The position numbers were made by a program, and so were the translations under genes. From Cupriavidus necator A5-1 (GTDB lineage Bacteria > Pseudomonadota > Gammaproteobacteria > Burkholderiales > Burkholderiaceae), in contig NZ_JQLI01000001.1 of NCBI RefSeq assembly GCF_000744095.1, positions 4,621,691 to 4,685,690 of the forward strand: a stretch of DNA of 64,000 bases. The letters are read 5' to 3'. Under the pieces are notes generated by a model. That model was not told the origin of the DNA and did not search any database. It saw only the letters and a list, made by a program, of their open reading frames with translations. Within the stretch, counting starts at the first letter, position 1, and every line of letters starts with the position of its first letter. Shown one piece after another: positions 44,168 to 53,339 of this stretch.

Positions 44168-45295
44168 TCAGCGACCAGGATCTTGTTGACGTGGACCGCG
44201 GTCGAGCGCAAGACGTTCTGGTATCGGCCTCTTGATTTTCGAGATGGTGTGGGTCTTCACCTGGCGCGCCCACGGCCCATCGATGGTGCGCAGATTCTTG
44301 CCCACAAGATGGGCCAGGCCAAGCTCGTCACTGAGCTGCGAAATGGCCGTCTCGACATCGAGCGAGAGGTTGGTGACAAGAATGTCGTCGCCATGGAAGA
44401 CGAGGCTGTTCGACCAGAGGAAGCCGATCGGCGTCCCGTTGTGATCGATGCCACCGAAATCGCCGAGCTTGGCAATCACCCGGCCCTGCGTCGGCTCGAG
44501 CACGAGAATCTCGTTGGACTGGTTGCACGCGATCCAGAGGTTGTCGTGCTCGTCGATGATCAGGCCGTCGGGTCCGCCGCCGATCCGGTTGACGAAGACT
44601 TCCGGCGTGCCGGGCTCGAACGTCGGGCCGGTCACCGGTATCCTGACAACGATGTCGTTCGCCGTATTGGCAACGAACAAGGCCGTCTTCTTGTTGTTGA
44701 ACGCCAGGCCATTGGCGCCGATGGTCGGTGGTATCCGCGTGGGCTTCAGCAGCGGGGTGGTGACCCATGCCGACGCTTCGCCGCCATCGGGTCCGACTTT
44801 CCAGATGATGCCCTGGTGGGCGTCGGTCACGTAGACGTTTCCGGCGGGGTCGAACGTCAACCCGTCGAGGCCGGGGTTCTTGCCGGTGACCGTCATGAAC
44901 ACGGACGAGGCACCCGTCCTGGGATCGACGCTCAGGACCTTCGCGCCCTTGTAGTCGACGACGAGCAACTGGCCCGTCCGGGGATGGAAGCCGAGGTCAA
45001 GCAACAATCTGCTCGAGCCCTTGATGGTGACAGTGCGCAGGTGCTTGCCCCGCGGATCGAACACAAGTAGCGTGCCCTCGCTCGTCCTGGGTTTGTTCGC
45101 CGCTACCGTGACGACGTAGACGTTGCCCTCGCGGTCCACGGTGATCCCCTCGGGATGCGCCTCACCGGCGGGCAACGTGGCGAATGTCTCAACCTTGCCG
45201 CGCTCCCAGGCTCTTGCGGCTAGCGGCGTCGCCAGCAATACGAGCAACATCAGCATCGGCAGTATCGACATCCTCTCGGCTTTGATCATTCTCAT
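44168..45295 (-). CDS. SMP-30/gluconolactonase-like beta-propeller protein, copy 1
   Basis: The 375-residue protein has a signal peptide (LPMLMLLVLLATPLAARA) and NHL/SMP-30-type blades (AHPEGITVDREGNVYVVTVA; GLDGLTFDPAGNVYVTDAHQ; GPDGLIIDEHDNLWIACNQS). A periplasmic lactonase or other propeller enzyme is likely. It is ~85-90% identical to the copy at 49097-50185 through most of its length, but the last ~20 residues (PERLALDRGPRQQDPGR) differ, suggesting a frame change or a recombination junction at the 3' end. Confidence 0.82.
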   Translation of the reverse strand: MRMIKAERMSILPMLMLLVLLATPLAARAWERGKVETFATLPAGEAHPEGITVDREGNVYVVTVAANKPRTSEGTLLVFDPRGKHLRTVTIKGSSRLLLDLGFHPRTGQLLVVDYKGAKVLSVDPRTGASSVFMTVTGKNPGLDGLTFDPAGNVYVTDAHQGIIWKVGPDGGEASAWVTTPLLKPTRIPPTIGANGLAFNNKKTALFVANTANDIVVRIPVTGPTFEPGTPEVFVNRIGGGPDGLIIDEHDNLWIACNQSNEILVLEPTQGRVIAKLGDFGGIDHNGTPIGFLWSNSLVFHGDDILVTNLSLDVETAISQLSDELGLAHLVGKNLRTIDGPWARQVKTHTISKIKRPIPERLALDRGPRQQDPGR

Positions 45296-45432
45296 CTTGC
45301 ACTCTCTCAATCTCGCGGATTGATGGATCGTCACTGATTGATCTGATCGGTGTCGTACACGCTGGCCTGTAAGGAGCAGAGGAACGGCACCGCGCAGGCC
45401 GGCGAGCGGCCTGCCTTGGTGTCTGTCGCTTT

Positions 45433-45981
45433 TTATCCCTCGATAACGTCGGCGCCGTTGCCGCGGACATAGGGCACCGGACCGATGCCGCGCGCCGCCG
45501 CGAGAGTCTGGATGGCGTACTGGATCGAGAGCGCGTCATTGAGCGAGTGGAAGGTGCCGTCCTCGTTGAAGCTGACTTGCGCGCCTTCGATCCAGGCGAT
45601 GGTGATGGTGTCCTCGGTGTTGTCCTCGGGGGTGTAGAAGGTGTGCACCGAGCCGCCGGGCTCGTACAGGTAGGAGCCGGCCGTCTGCGGCTGGTCGGGG
45701 TACTCGCGATACTTCCAGCAGCCCTGGATGGTCCACACCTGCGCCGTCCCGGTGTGGTAGTGAATCGGCAGGGAACAACCGGGTTCCACGATGGCCATGA
45801 AGACCCACTCTCCGCGCTCCGGGTCCAGGCGCAGCGGCTTGATGTGGATGCCCGGAAAGACGTCCTTGATCAGCGGGATCTGCTCGATGTTGACGGTCAG
45901 GAGCTTGTCCTGCGGCAGGGCGGGCAGCGGCAGCTTGGCGCCGGTGGACGTGGTGGGCTGCTCGAGAATTCTTGCAGTCAT
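45433..45981 (-). CDS. 2,4'-dihydroxyacetophenone dioxygenase-like cupin, copy 1
   Basis: The 182-residue cupin has the metal-site motif PGCSLPIHYHTGTAQVWTI (His-x-His) and GSVHTFYTPEDN with a further His. The arrangement fits the 2,4'-dihydroxyacetophenone dioxygenase family, which splits a C-C bond in the side chain with Fe and O2. It is almost identical to 51243-51791, differing at the last three codons (DVIEG against DVAGS). It is downstream of the operator-like palindrome at 46178. Confidence 0.82.
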   Translation of the reverse strand: MTARILEQPTTSTGAKLPLPALPQDKLLTVNIEQIPLIKDVFPGIHIKPLRLDPERGEWVFMAIVEPGCSLPIHYHTGTAQVWTIQGCWKYREYPDQPQTAGSYLYEPGGSVHTFYTPEDNTEDTITIAWIEGAQVSFNEDGTFHSLNDALSIQYAIQTLAAARGIGPVPYVRGNGADVIEG

Positions 45982-46177
45982 GAGTTGTCTCCGTTTGTTA
46001 GAGGATATGAATCAGTGGAAGGAAGCCGTCCTTTGACGACACAGAAGAGGCACGCCGGTCCGGCGGGAAACCCAGAGCTACGGCGGCAACGCGCCGGAGG
46101 AATAGAAGCGTCCAGCGCAACGATGAAGCCTGGCTAACCGCCGTCGGGCCTGCATGTCACTGGATACTGCTAAAGTT

Positions 46178-46195
46178 CTAATGTTGGAATGTTAG
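46178..46195. promoter_or_regulatory. GntR-type operator, copy 1
   Basis: CTAATGTTGGAATGTTAG, an imperfect palindrome upstream of cupin copy 1. It matches the site at 52304 in 17 of 18 bases. Confidence 0.55.
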
Positions 46196-46232
46196 GGGCT
46201 AAGAAAGGATTTTTCATCCCTTGTTTACCCTA

Positions 46233-46384
46233 AAGGGCCCTTTAACCTTGCTTGCGCTCGCTAACTGCCCGGCGTTGGGGTTCGGTGATGGCGGGCACCG
46301 CCTTCAATGCGCACGCGGGGATGCCGATCTCTGAGACGTAGCGGTCACCCCGATACCATGTGACGCCTGCGTACAGCACGCCAT
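46233..46384 (-). pseudogene. Truncated remnant of a GntR regulator 3' end
   Basis: The sequence is ~90% identical to the 3' end of the GntR gene at 52380-53204 (TTGCGCTCGCTA, then GGCGGGCACCGCCTTCAATG, GTAGCGGTCACCCCGATACC). It breaks off at about 46380, next to the PEBP stop. It marks the edge of a segmental duplication. Confidence 0.85.
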
Positions 46385-46879
46385 CTAGCGTTTGTAGAGG
46401 CCGGTCAGGGTAGCCGTGGCGAGTGTGTTCTGGGAGATGAAGAAGCGCACCACAGCATTGGTCGGGTTGGCCGGCAACTCCAGTTCGGGAACGCCCAGCG
46501 CGTGCAAGGTGAAGATGTAGCGGTGCGCGGGCAAGCTCTTGGGCGGGCAGGGACCGCCGTAGCCGATGGCGCCGTAGTCGTTGGCGGCCTGAGTGCCGCT
46601 GGCGCCCAGGTCAGTGCCGTTGCTGGAGCCCAGGCCTGCGGCGAGCTGGGTGACGGACGAATTGATGTCGAACAGGATCCAGTGCCAGAAGCCACTGCCG
46701 GTGGGCGCGTCCGGGTCGTACAGCGTGAGCGCGAAACTCTTGGTGCCTTCCGGCGCGCCCTGCCATTGCAGCGCGGGCGAACGGTTCTGGCCGGTGCCGT
46801 CGTAGCCGTCGAACTCATGCACCAGTTGCAACGGATCCTGATCCTTGAATTCAGGCGATGTTAATGTGAAGTTGCTCAT
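46385..46879 (-). CDS. YbhB/YbcL (PEBP) family protein
   Basis: The 164-residue phosphatidylethanolamine-binding-fold protein has NRSPALQWQGAPEGTKSFAL, DPDAPTGSGFWHWILFDINS and GYGGPCPPKSLPAHRYIFTL, the ligand-pocket motifs. Cytoplasmic, no signal peptide. The biological role of bacterial members is unclear. The start at 46879 (MSNFTLTSPEFKDQ) has AAAGGAAATGGC upstream. It lies between the two copies of the duplicated module. Confidence 0.93.
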   Translation of the reverse strand: MSNFTLTSPEFKDQDPLQLVHEFDGYDGTGQNRSPALQWQGAPEGTKSFALTLYDPDAPTGSGFWHWILFDINSSVTQLAAGLGSSNGTDLGASGTQAANDYGAIGYGGPCPPKSLPAHRYIFTLHALGVPELELPANPTNAVVRFFISQNTLATATLTGLYKR

Positions 46880-46903
46880 GCCATTTCCTTTCACTTGATT
46901 TAG

Positions 46904-47723
46904 TCACATCCTGCCGACAGGTGCGCCGTAGCCCGGGCATAGGCAGCGCCCATTTCCGTGATTGTCGGATTGCGGCGTAGCGTCAGGCCGCCACTGACCT
47001 GCAGGTCCTGTCCTGTCATGAAGCACGCTTCGCTTGCCAACCACAGCGCCGCTTCGGCGACGACGTCCACAGTGCCAATACGTCCGAGCGGATAGCAGGC
47101 CACGAAGGCCTGCAATATTTCGGGGGATGTTCAGGGCGTCACCCGACATCGGCGTGCGAGTGATGCCAGGAGAGATCGAATTGGCGCGAATTCCGAATTG
47201 GCCGAACTCGTTGGCCACACAGCGCACGACATGGTCGGTGCCAGCCTTGGTGCCCATATAGGCGGCATGGTTCTCGAGCATGATCGTCGCGGTCGCCGAC
47301 GAGATCATGATGATCGAGCCCCCCGGCGTCGGATTTTCCCTCATGGCTTTCACGAGCGCCTGCATGAACTGAAACGGCGCCTTGAACTGGAGGCCCATGA
47401 TCGCGTGTAGCTCTTCCTCACTCGTGTCTTCGAACGGCCGGAGAAGTCCCCAGCCTGTGGCGTTGATGCCGACATCGACGCGGCCGTAGCGCTCGCGCGC
47501 GAACGCGACTAGCGCATCGATGTCTTCCTTGCGCGTGAAGTCGCAAAGCCGGCTGGCGCCTCCGATTTCGCTGGCCAATTGTGCCAACGGCTCCGCGTGT
47601 CGCCCAGCCACAACCACGCTGGCGCCCTCGTCGGCGAAGCGCCGGGCAATGCACTGCCCCATGTTGTCTTTGCCTGCCGCGCCGACCACGATCACGACCT
47701 TACCAACCCTCAAACCTTTTCAT
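46904..47723 (-). pseudogene. SDR-family oxidoreductase, frameshifted
   Basis: The body is a classical SDR: VVIVVGAAGKDNMGQCIARR, VDVGINATGWG, MISSATATIMLENHAAYMGTK (shown in part) with Y-x3-K, and ISPGITRTPMSGDAL. After a C5 run near 47122 the sequence continues one frame over (LQAFVACYPLGRIGTVDVVA, EAALWLASEACFMTGQDLQV) to a stop near 46900. A second break lies near 47708: the ATG at 47723 (MKRFEG) is separated from GKVVIVVG by four extra bases. If real, the gene is dead. Confidence 0.75.
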
Positions 47724-47927
47724 GAAACTCTCCACTTGGCTGTGTTCATTCTCATGTCGAGAGCAGACGCAGCACGCTTTCGCGCAGGCCGCGCTCGGCG
47801 CTCGAGCCAGTAGTCCGCGCCGAAGCCAGCGCAGACCGCCCCGACGGCGTGGCAGTGTCTGCAGCAAGCGGTGGACCGGCTCCCGCACGATGTGTCCGAG
47901 GTACGTTGAAGCTGACTTTGACAGAGG

Positions 47928-49085
47928 TCATGAGCATAGATCCTTGTTCGGGCAGACCAGATACTTCGCGGCAGTGGCGCGCTTGCTGTAGATGGCGATC
48001 TCTTCGCGGCTTAACGCCTGCGCCAGCGACACGTCCTTGGTGTACGCGCTCGCGAAGGTCGTCTTCAGGTTCGACGCCACGCGCTGCTTCAGGCGCTGCA
48101 CGGTCTCGGCGCCCGCCTTTTCCAGGAAATACGTGAGCAGCCAGCCGCAGAAGCTCCAGGCCATGCCGAAGCGGCCGCGCTCCAGGACGGCCGGGCCGCC
48201 GTCCAGCAGCCCGTACGAATAGACCTGCTTGTGTCGCGGCGAGCCATAGGGGCTGAAGGCCGTCATCTTGCGCGCGAGCGAGGCTTCCATCGCGGACAGG
48301 ATCTGCCCGGCGAGCCGGCCGCCGCCCACGGCGTCGAATGCGATCGTCGCTCCGGTGGCGTCGATGGCGGCGAGCAGGGCTTCTTCGAAGTCCGGCGCGC
48401 TCGTGTCGACGACGAGCTTCGCGCCCTGCGAACGTAGCAGCGCGGCCTGCTCGGGCTTGCGCACGACGTTGACGAGATCGATGCCGTCTTCGAGGCAGAT
48501 GCGGTTGAGCATCTGGCCCAGGCTCGACGCCGCCGCGGTGTGCACGAGCGCGCGATGCCCTTCGCTGCGCATCGTCTCGACCAAGCCGAGCGCGGTGAGC
48601 GGGTTGACGAAGCTCGAGGCGCCGTCGGCGGGCTCGGTGCCGTCGGGCAGCACCAGGCACATCTCGACGGGCACCGTCCGGTATTGCGAGAACATCGAGC
48701 CGCCGATCACGGCCACCGTCTTGCCGAGCAGGGCCTGCGCGGCCGGCGAATGGCCGGCAGCCACGACCACTCCGCAACCCTCGTTGCCGATCGGCAGCGA
48801 TAGGCCGAGACGCGCGGCCATGTTGCCCAGCGCGCCGGTCGGCACCTGCGCGGTGACCACGGGCCGCGACGCGCTGCCGGTGGCGCGCAACGTATTCAGG
48901 TCAAGATCGGCACTGGCGAACAGCAGGACTTGATCGGATGGGTTGATCGGCGCGGCTTCGACGCGCACGAGCACCTCGCCGTCGGCAGGTTGCGGAACCT
49001 CGAACTCGGCCAGGGACAGCTCGAGTTCGCCATTCGTCTTCAGGAGCGAGCAGATCTGCAACGCTGTGTGCGGAACGGCTTTCAT
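47928..49085 (-). CDS. Zinc-type alcohol dehydrogenase-like (MDR) protein
   Basis: The 385-residue MDR protein has the GroES-like domain (DGEVLVRVEAAPINPSDQVL), the bound-cofactor region HRALVHTAAASSLGQMLNRI and AFDAVGGGRLAGQILSAMEA. No zinc ligands are visible, so a zinc-independent enoyl or quinone reductase is likely. Start at 49085 follows GAGAGAAC; a second ATG at 49100 is possible. It follows SMP-30-like copy 2 by 12 bases. Confidence 0.88.
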   Translation of the reverse strand: MKAVPHTALQICSLLKTNGELELSLAEFEVPQPADGEVLVRVEAAPINPSDQVLLFASADLDLNTLRATGSASRPVVTAQVPTGALGNMAARLGLSLPIGNEGCGVVVAAGHSPAAQALLGKTVAVIGGSMFSQYRTVPVEMCLVLPDGTEPADGASSFVNPLTALGLVETMRSEGHRALVHTAAASSLGQMLNRICLEDGIDLVNVVRKPEQAALLRSQGAKLVVDTSAPDFEEALLAAIDATGATIAFDAVGGGRLAGQILSAMEASLARKMTAFSPYGSPRHKQVYSYGLLDGGPAVLERGRFGMAWSFCGWLLTYFLEKAGAETVQRLKQRVASNLKTTFASAYTKDVSLAQALSREEIAIYSKRATAAKYLVCPNKDLCS

Positions 49086-49096
49086 TCTGTTCTCTC

Positions 49097-50185
49097 TCAT
49101 TTTGTTTTCCAAAGGAGGTCCGGACCTTCCGGTATCCGCTTCTTGATTTTCGAGACCGTGTGGACCTTCACCTGCTGAGCCCACGGTCCATCGATCGTCC
49201 CCAGATTCATGGTCTTGAGATGCGGCATGCCAAACTCGTCGGCAAGCTCCCTAGCGACTGTGCCAAGATCCATCGACAGGTTGGTGACAAGAATGTCGTC
49301 ACCGTGCAATGCGAAGGTATTCGGCCAGAGAAGGCCTTTGGGTGCCCCCTTACGATCGATGCCTGCGAAGTCGCCGAGCTTGGCAATCACCCGGCCCTTG
49401 GTCGGCTCGAGCACGACAATCTCGTTGGACTGGTTGCACGCAACCCAGAGGTTGTCGCGCTCGTCGATGTGCAGACCGTCGGGCCCGGCGCCGACGCGGT
49501 TGACGAAGACTTCCGGCGTGCCGGGTTCGAGCGTCGGGCCGGTCAGCGGTATCTTGACGATGGTGTCATTCGCCGTATTGGCGACGAACAACGCCGTCTT
49601 CTTGTTGTTGAACACCAGGCCGTTCGCGCCGATCGCCCCCGCCCTCGGCTTGAGCAGCGGGCTCGTGACCCATGCCGCCCCTTCGCCGCCGTCCGGCCCG
49701 ACCTTCCAGATGATGCCTTGGTGGGAGTCGGTCACGTACGCGTTGTCGGCGGCGTCGAACGTGATTGAGTTGAGGCCCGGGTTCACGCCCGTCACCGTCA
49801 TGAACACTGAGGAGTCACCCGTCTTGGTATCAACGCTCAGGACTTTGCCGGCAATGTAATCGGCCACGAGCAACTTGCCCGTCCTGGGGTGGAAGTGGGT
49901 GTCGAGCAGCGATCTGCCCGAGCCCTTGACGCCCACAGTGCGCAGGTGCCTGCCCTTGCGGTCGAACACAACGAGCGTTCCCTCGCTCGACTCCGGTTTG
50001 TGCAGCGCCACCGTGGTGACGTAGACGTTGCCCTCGCGGTCCACGGTGATGCCCTCGGGATGCGCCTCTCCAGCAGGCAAGGTGGCGAAAGTTTCGACTT
50101 TGCCGCGCTCCCAGGCCGTGCTGACGAGTGGCGTCGCCAACAGGGGCAGCAGGACCAGCATCGTCCGGGTGATGTTCATTTTCAT
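49097..50185 (-). CDS. SMP-30/gluconolactonase-like beta-propeller protein, copy 2
   Basis: The 362-residue periplasmic protein has a signal peptide (MKMNITRTMLVLLPLLATPL, VSTA) and the same blades as copy 1 (AHPEGITVDREGNVYVTTVA; GPDGLHIDERDNLWVACNQS). It ends KIKKRIPEGPDLLWKTK. This is probably the intact form. Transcribed with the MDR gene that follows. Confidence 0.85.
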   Translation of the reverse strand: MKMNITRTMLVLLPLLATPLVSTAWERGKVETFATLPAGEAHPEGITVDREGNVYVTTVALHKPESSEGTLVVFDRKGRHLRTVGVKGSGRSLLDTHFHPRTGKLLVADYIAGKVLSVDTKTGDSSVFMTVTGVNPGLNSITFDAADNAYVTDSHQGIIWKVGPDGGEGAAWVTSPLLKPRAGAIGANGLVFNNKKTALFVANTANDTIVKIPLTGPTLEPGTPEVFVNRVGAGPDGLHIDERDNLWVACNQSNEIVVLEPTKGRVIAKLGDFAGIDRKGAPKGLLWPNTFALHGDDILVTNLSMDLGTVARELADEFGMPHLKTMNLGTIDGPWAQQVKVHTVSKIKKRIPEGPDLLWKTK

Positions 50186-50338
50186 TTCGGAGTCTCCAAT
50201 CTTTGTAGTGGTGGAGCGAGTTCCTGTGTCACCGGCGCGAACAGCACGAGGACGTGCCCGGCTCGCCGACGCTCGCGTAGTGCAGCCCGATGCCGTTCGG
50301 CAACGACACGTACTGATCGAGCTCGATATGCTGGCTCT

Positions 50339-51223
50339 TCAAGAAGCGGTTGCCAGCTTGCCTCCCGGATCGGTCGCAAACGGATCGCCCAGTCCGCCGT
50401 CCCCCAACACGGCGTCGAAGCGGGCCTGAACGGCGGGCAGCATCTCCGGGTGCGTGAACACGTAGAAGCGCTCGGTGCGGATCGCATCGAAGGTCAGTTG
50501 AGCAACCTCGGCCGCGGTAATCTTGTTGGAAGAGACATCCTTCTCAAACTGCGCCTTGGCCGCCAACTGCAACGCGCTCGGCGCCGCTGCGTTGGCAAGA
50601 TCGGCCGGGCGATTGCGCTCCGACTGTGCGATCCCCGTGGGCACGAAGCCCGGGCAAAGCACCGACACGCCGATGCTGCTCTTGGCGAGCCGCAGGTCGT
50701 GATGCAGCGTTTCGGTCAGCGCCACGACGCCGTGCTTGCTGACGTTGTAGACGCCCAGCAGCGGCGGGCATAGCAAGCCGGCCACCGATGCGGTGTTGAC
50801 GATATGGCCGGGCTCGCCCTGCGCATTCGCAGCGAGCATGCGCGGCACGAAGTGGCGGACGCCGTTCACCACGCCCGTGAGGTTCACGCTCATTACCCAT
50901 TGCCAGTCGGCTTCAGTGGTTTCCCACAGCAGTCCGGAGCCGCCGACGCCGGCGTTGTTGAACAGCAGATGCACATTGCCGAACTCGCCGAAAGCGACGT
51001 CGGCGAGGCGCTGCACTTGCTCGCTCTTGGCAACATCCACTACCTCGGCGATCGCCCGCGTGCCGGCGGCTTGCATCTCCGCTGCCGTCGCATCGAGAGC
51101 ATCGCGCTGCACATCGGCGAGCACGAGGTTCATGCCCAGTTGGCTGCCGATGCGCGCGAGTTCGCGGCCGAAGCCGCTGCCCGCGCCGGTGATCACCGCG
51201 ACCTTACCTGCGAAGTCGTCCAT
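50339..51223 (-). CDS. SDR-family oxidoreductase
   Basis: The 294-residue SDR has VAVITGAGSGFGRELARIGS, HLLFNNAGVGGSGLL, the catalytic Ser in NTASVAGLLCPP and Y-x3-K in GVYNVSKHGVVALTE. The long C-terminus (FDAIRTERFYVFTHPEMLPA) occurs in SDRs acting on hydrophobic alcohols and aldehydes. TCCGGAAAGAGAGAACAGTC lies before the ATG at 51223. It sits between cupin copy 2 and SMP-30-like copy 2; the first module copy lacks it. Confidence 0.9.
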   Translation of the reverse strand: MDDFAGKVAVITGAGSGFGRELARIGSQLGMNLVLADVQRDALDATAAEMQAAGTRAIAEVVDVAKSEQVQRLADVAFGEFGNVHLLFNNAGVGGSGLLWETTEADWQWVMSVNLTGVVNGVRHFVPRMLAANAQGEPGHIVNTASVAGLLCPPLLGVYNVSKHGVVALTETLHHDLRLAKSSIGVSVLCPGFVPTGIAQSERNRPADLANAAAPSALQLAAKAQFEKDVSSNKITAAEVAQLTFDAIRTERFYVFTHPEMLPAVQARFDAVLGDGGLGDPFATDPGGKLATAS

Positions 51224-51242
51224 GACTGTTCTCTCTTTCCGG

Positions 51243-51791
51243 TCAGGAACCGGCCACGTCGGCGCCGTTGCCGCGGACGTAGGGCACCGGACCGATGCCG
51301 CGCGCCGCCGCGAGAGTCTGGATGGCGTACTGGATCGAGAGCGCGTCATTGAGCGAGTGGAAGGTGCCGTCCTCGTTGAAGCTGACTTGCGCGCCTTCGA
51401 TCCAGGCGATGGTGATGGTGTCCTCGGTGTTGTCCTCGGGGGTGTAGAAGGTGTGCACCGAGCCGCCGGGCTCGTACAGGTAGGAGCCGGCCGTCTGCGG
51501 CTGGTCGGGGTACTCGCGATACTTCCAGCAGCCCTGGATGGTCCACACCTGCGCCGTCCCGGTGTGGTAGTGAATCGGCAGGGAACAACCGGGTTCCACG
51601 ATGGCCATGAAGACCCACTCTCCGCGCTCCGGGTCCAGGCGCAGCGGCTTGATGTGGATGCCCGGAAAGACGTCCTTGATCAGCGGGATCTGCTCGATGT
51701 TGACGGTCAGGAGCTTGTCCTGCGGCAGGGCGGGCAGCGGCAGCTTGGCGCCGGTGGACGTGGTGGGCTGCTCGAGAATTCTTGCAGTCAT
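51243..51791 (-). CDS. 2,4'-dihydroxyacetophenone dioxygenase-like cupin, copy 2
   Basis: The 182-residue cupin, almost identical to 45433-45981, with the same metal site (PIHYHTGTAQVW). About 590 bases (51256-51845 against 45446-46035) are nearly identical, more alike than the flanking SMP-30 genes, suggesting recent gene conversion or strong constraint. The start overlaps the stop of the decayed bicupin. Confidence 0.82.
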   Translation of the reverse strand: MTARILEQPTTSTGAKLPLPALPQDKLLTVNIEQIPLIKDVFPGIHIKPLRLDPERGEWVFMAIVEPGCSLPIHYHTGTAQVWTIQGCWKYREYPDQPQTAGSYLYEPGGSVHTFYTPEDNTEDTITIAWIEGAQVSFNEDGTFHSLNDALSIQYAIQTLAAARGIGPVPYVRGNGADVAGS

Positions 51792-52290
51792 GAGTTGTCT
51801 CCGTTTGTTAGAGGATGTGAAACAGTGGAAGGAAGCTGCCCTTTGATGAGGAAGCCGGACGCAGGTCGCTCCTGCTGAGAGCGCAGGGAGGCGGCGGCCA
51901 CGCGCGGAAGAAACAGGAAATCGCCAGGGGCGAGACCGAAGTCCTGCCCGTCGACACGCGCGTCGATCCGTCCGTCTTCGACGTAGAGAACCTGCTCGGC
52001 GGCAGGCTCGGTAGTGCAGACCGATGCGCTGCCGGCAGGCATGCGCAGCGCCGAGATGTCGACCCAGCGCGCGCCGGCGGTCTCGCGGTCGATGAGGGGA
52101 ACCGTGCCGGTGCCGGCGTCGCCGGCGGCATGCACGCGCACCCGGCCTTGAGCGGGCAGGCGGCAGCGCCGTCGGGTTCCGTGATCGTGTGGGCCGGGTT
52201 CTCGCCATGAGGCGGCGCATAGACGACCAGCAGTCGCCCGGCTGGTCGCTGGTCACGCGAAACGAATGGAACGCGCCTCTGTCACTGCGT
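51788..52290 (-). pseudogene. Decayed bicupin gene
   Basis: Pieces in different frames match the bicupin at 38548-39309: AFHSFRVTSDQPG near 52260, then VVYAPPHGENPAHTITEPDG, then after a shift WVDISALRMPAGSASVCTTE, PAAEQVLYVEDGRIDARVDG and PGDFLFLPRVAAASL. The N-terminal half of the first cupin is missing. It occupies the same place, next to GntR, as the intact bicupin in the other operon. Confidence 0.75.
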
Positions 52291-52303
52291 ATCTCCTAAA
52301 ATT

Positions 52304-52321
52304 CTAATGTTGGAATATTAG
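52304..52321. promoter_or_regulatory. GntR-type operator, copy 2
   Basis: CTAATGTTGGAATATTAG, arms CTAAT / ATTAG around an imperfectly symmetric centre, upstream of the bicupin remnant and cupin copy 2. Confidence 0.6.
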
Positions 52322-52379
52322 TGTCTCAAGAACGATTTTTCTGCCCCTTGTTTACCCTAGAGGCTGGACGAGGGGGCCT

Positions 52380-53204
52380 TTAGCTCTGCTTGCGCTCGCT
52401 AGCGGCCCGGCGTTGAGGTTCGGTAATGGCGGGCACCGCCTTCAATGCTGACGCGGGGATGTCGATTTCGGAGACGTAGCGGTCACCCCGATACCATGTG
52501 ACGCCTGCGTACAGCACGCAGCCTTTGCCATCAAGAAGACGTCGCGACATCTTCGCGACGGGTGTGGCGAACGGGATTTTCAGCATGTCGCACAGGGGAA
52601 AATCCGCCGGCATCACGGTCATGCGTTGTCGCACACGTTTGCCCCGCGAGCCCAGTTCATCGAGCAGCGCGGCGAGCAGCTTTTTCTTCCTGGCGGTGTC
52701 CTTGGGCAACGAGTCGAAGACCGGGGTCAACACATAGATCTCCGCGTAGCAGAACGGCTCCCCGGAATAGGTGTGCAGCTTGCGGACACAGACGTATTCG
52801 TCGTCCGACCGGTCGCCCGGTCCGAGCAGTTCCTGCGGCACCCCGGTGCGGCGCCGGACTTCGAGTACCTCAAAGGCGAGCGCTTCAGGCGCGGCGAACG
52901 GATCGTTGATCGCCAGTTCGAGGTCGCCCGTGGCGGCGGGCAGGGCCGCCACGTGGGTCCCGATGCCTCGCTGGCTACGAATCAGCCCTTCCTTGGAAAG
53001 CAGCTCATACGCCTGCCGGACGGTAACGACGGCCACGCCCAAGTCAGCCGCGAGCTGGGTGATTGGCGGCAGCAGCATGCCGAGCGGATACTCGCCTTTT
53101 GCGATGCGGTACCTCAGCAACGAAGCCAGCCGCTGATATTGCGCAACGCCCCGTTCAGCCGACAGCTCCGCCCGCTCAATCCCCGTAGTTCGATCGTCCA
53201 TCAT
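52380..53204 (-). CDS. GntR-family (HutC-type) regulator
   Basis: The 274-residue regulator has a winged helix (QRLASLLRYRIAKGEYPLGM; GVAVVTVRQAYELLSKEGLI; RGIGTHV) and a UTRA domain (PFCYAEIYVLTPVFDSLPKD). It likely binds the CTAATGTTGGAATATTAG sites. It is homologous to 39349-40164 and its 3' end is duplicated at 46233. Starts at 53204 and 53201 are both ATG. Confidence 0.92.
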   Translation of the reverse strand: MMDDRTTGIERAELSAERGVAQYQRLASLLRYRIAKGEYPLGMLLPPITQLAADLGVAVVTVRQAYELLSKEGLIRSQRGIGTHVAALPAATGDLELAINDPFAAPEALAFEVLEVRRRTGVPQELLGPGDRSDDEYVCVRKLHTYSGEPFCYAEIYVLTPVFDSLPKDTARKKKLLAALLDELGSRGKRVRQRMTVMPADFPLCDMLKIPFATPVAKMSRRLLDGKGCVLYAGVTWYRGDRYVSEIDIPASALKAVPAITEPQRRAASERKQS

Positions 53205-53339
53205 TCCAGTTGCCTGACACTCAGAACATTGGAGTATGCACCAGAAGAACGGACAGGCGCTTAGCTTGCAGCAGTCAGTCGGCTGGAACCGGTAGCGTCG
53301 AGACGTGGCGCGGTGGCACCAGGTGCGGCGCGTTTCACT

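Noticed and set aside
47752..48777. A 341-codon minus-strand frame overlapping the MDR gene
   Set aside because: It is an Arg/Gly/Ala-rich shadow of the MDR gene in another frame.
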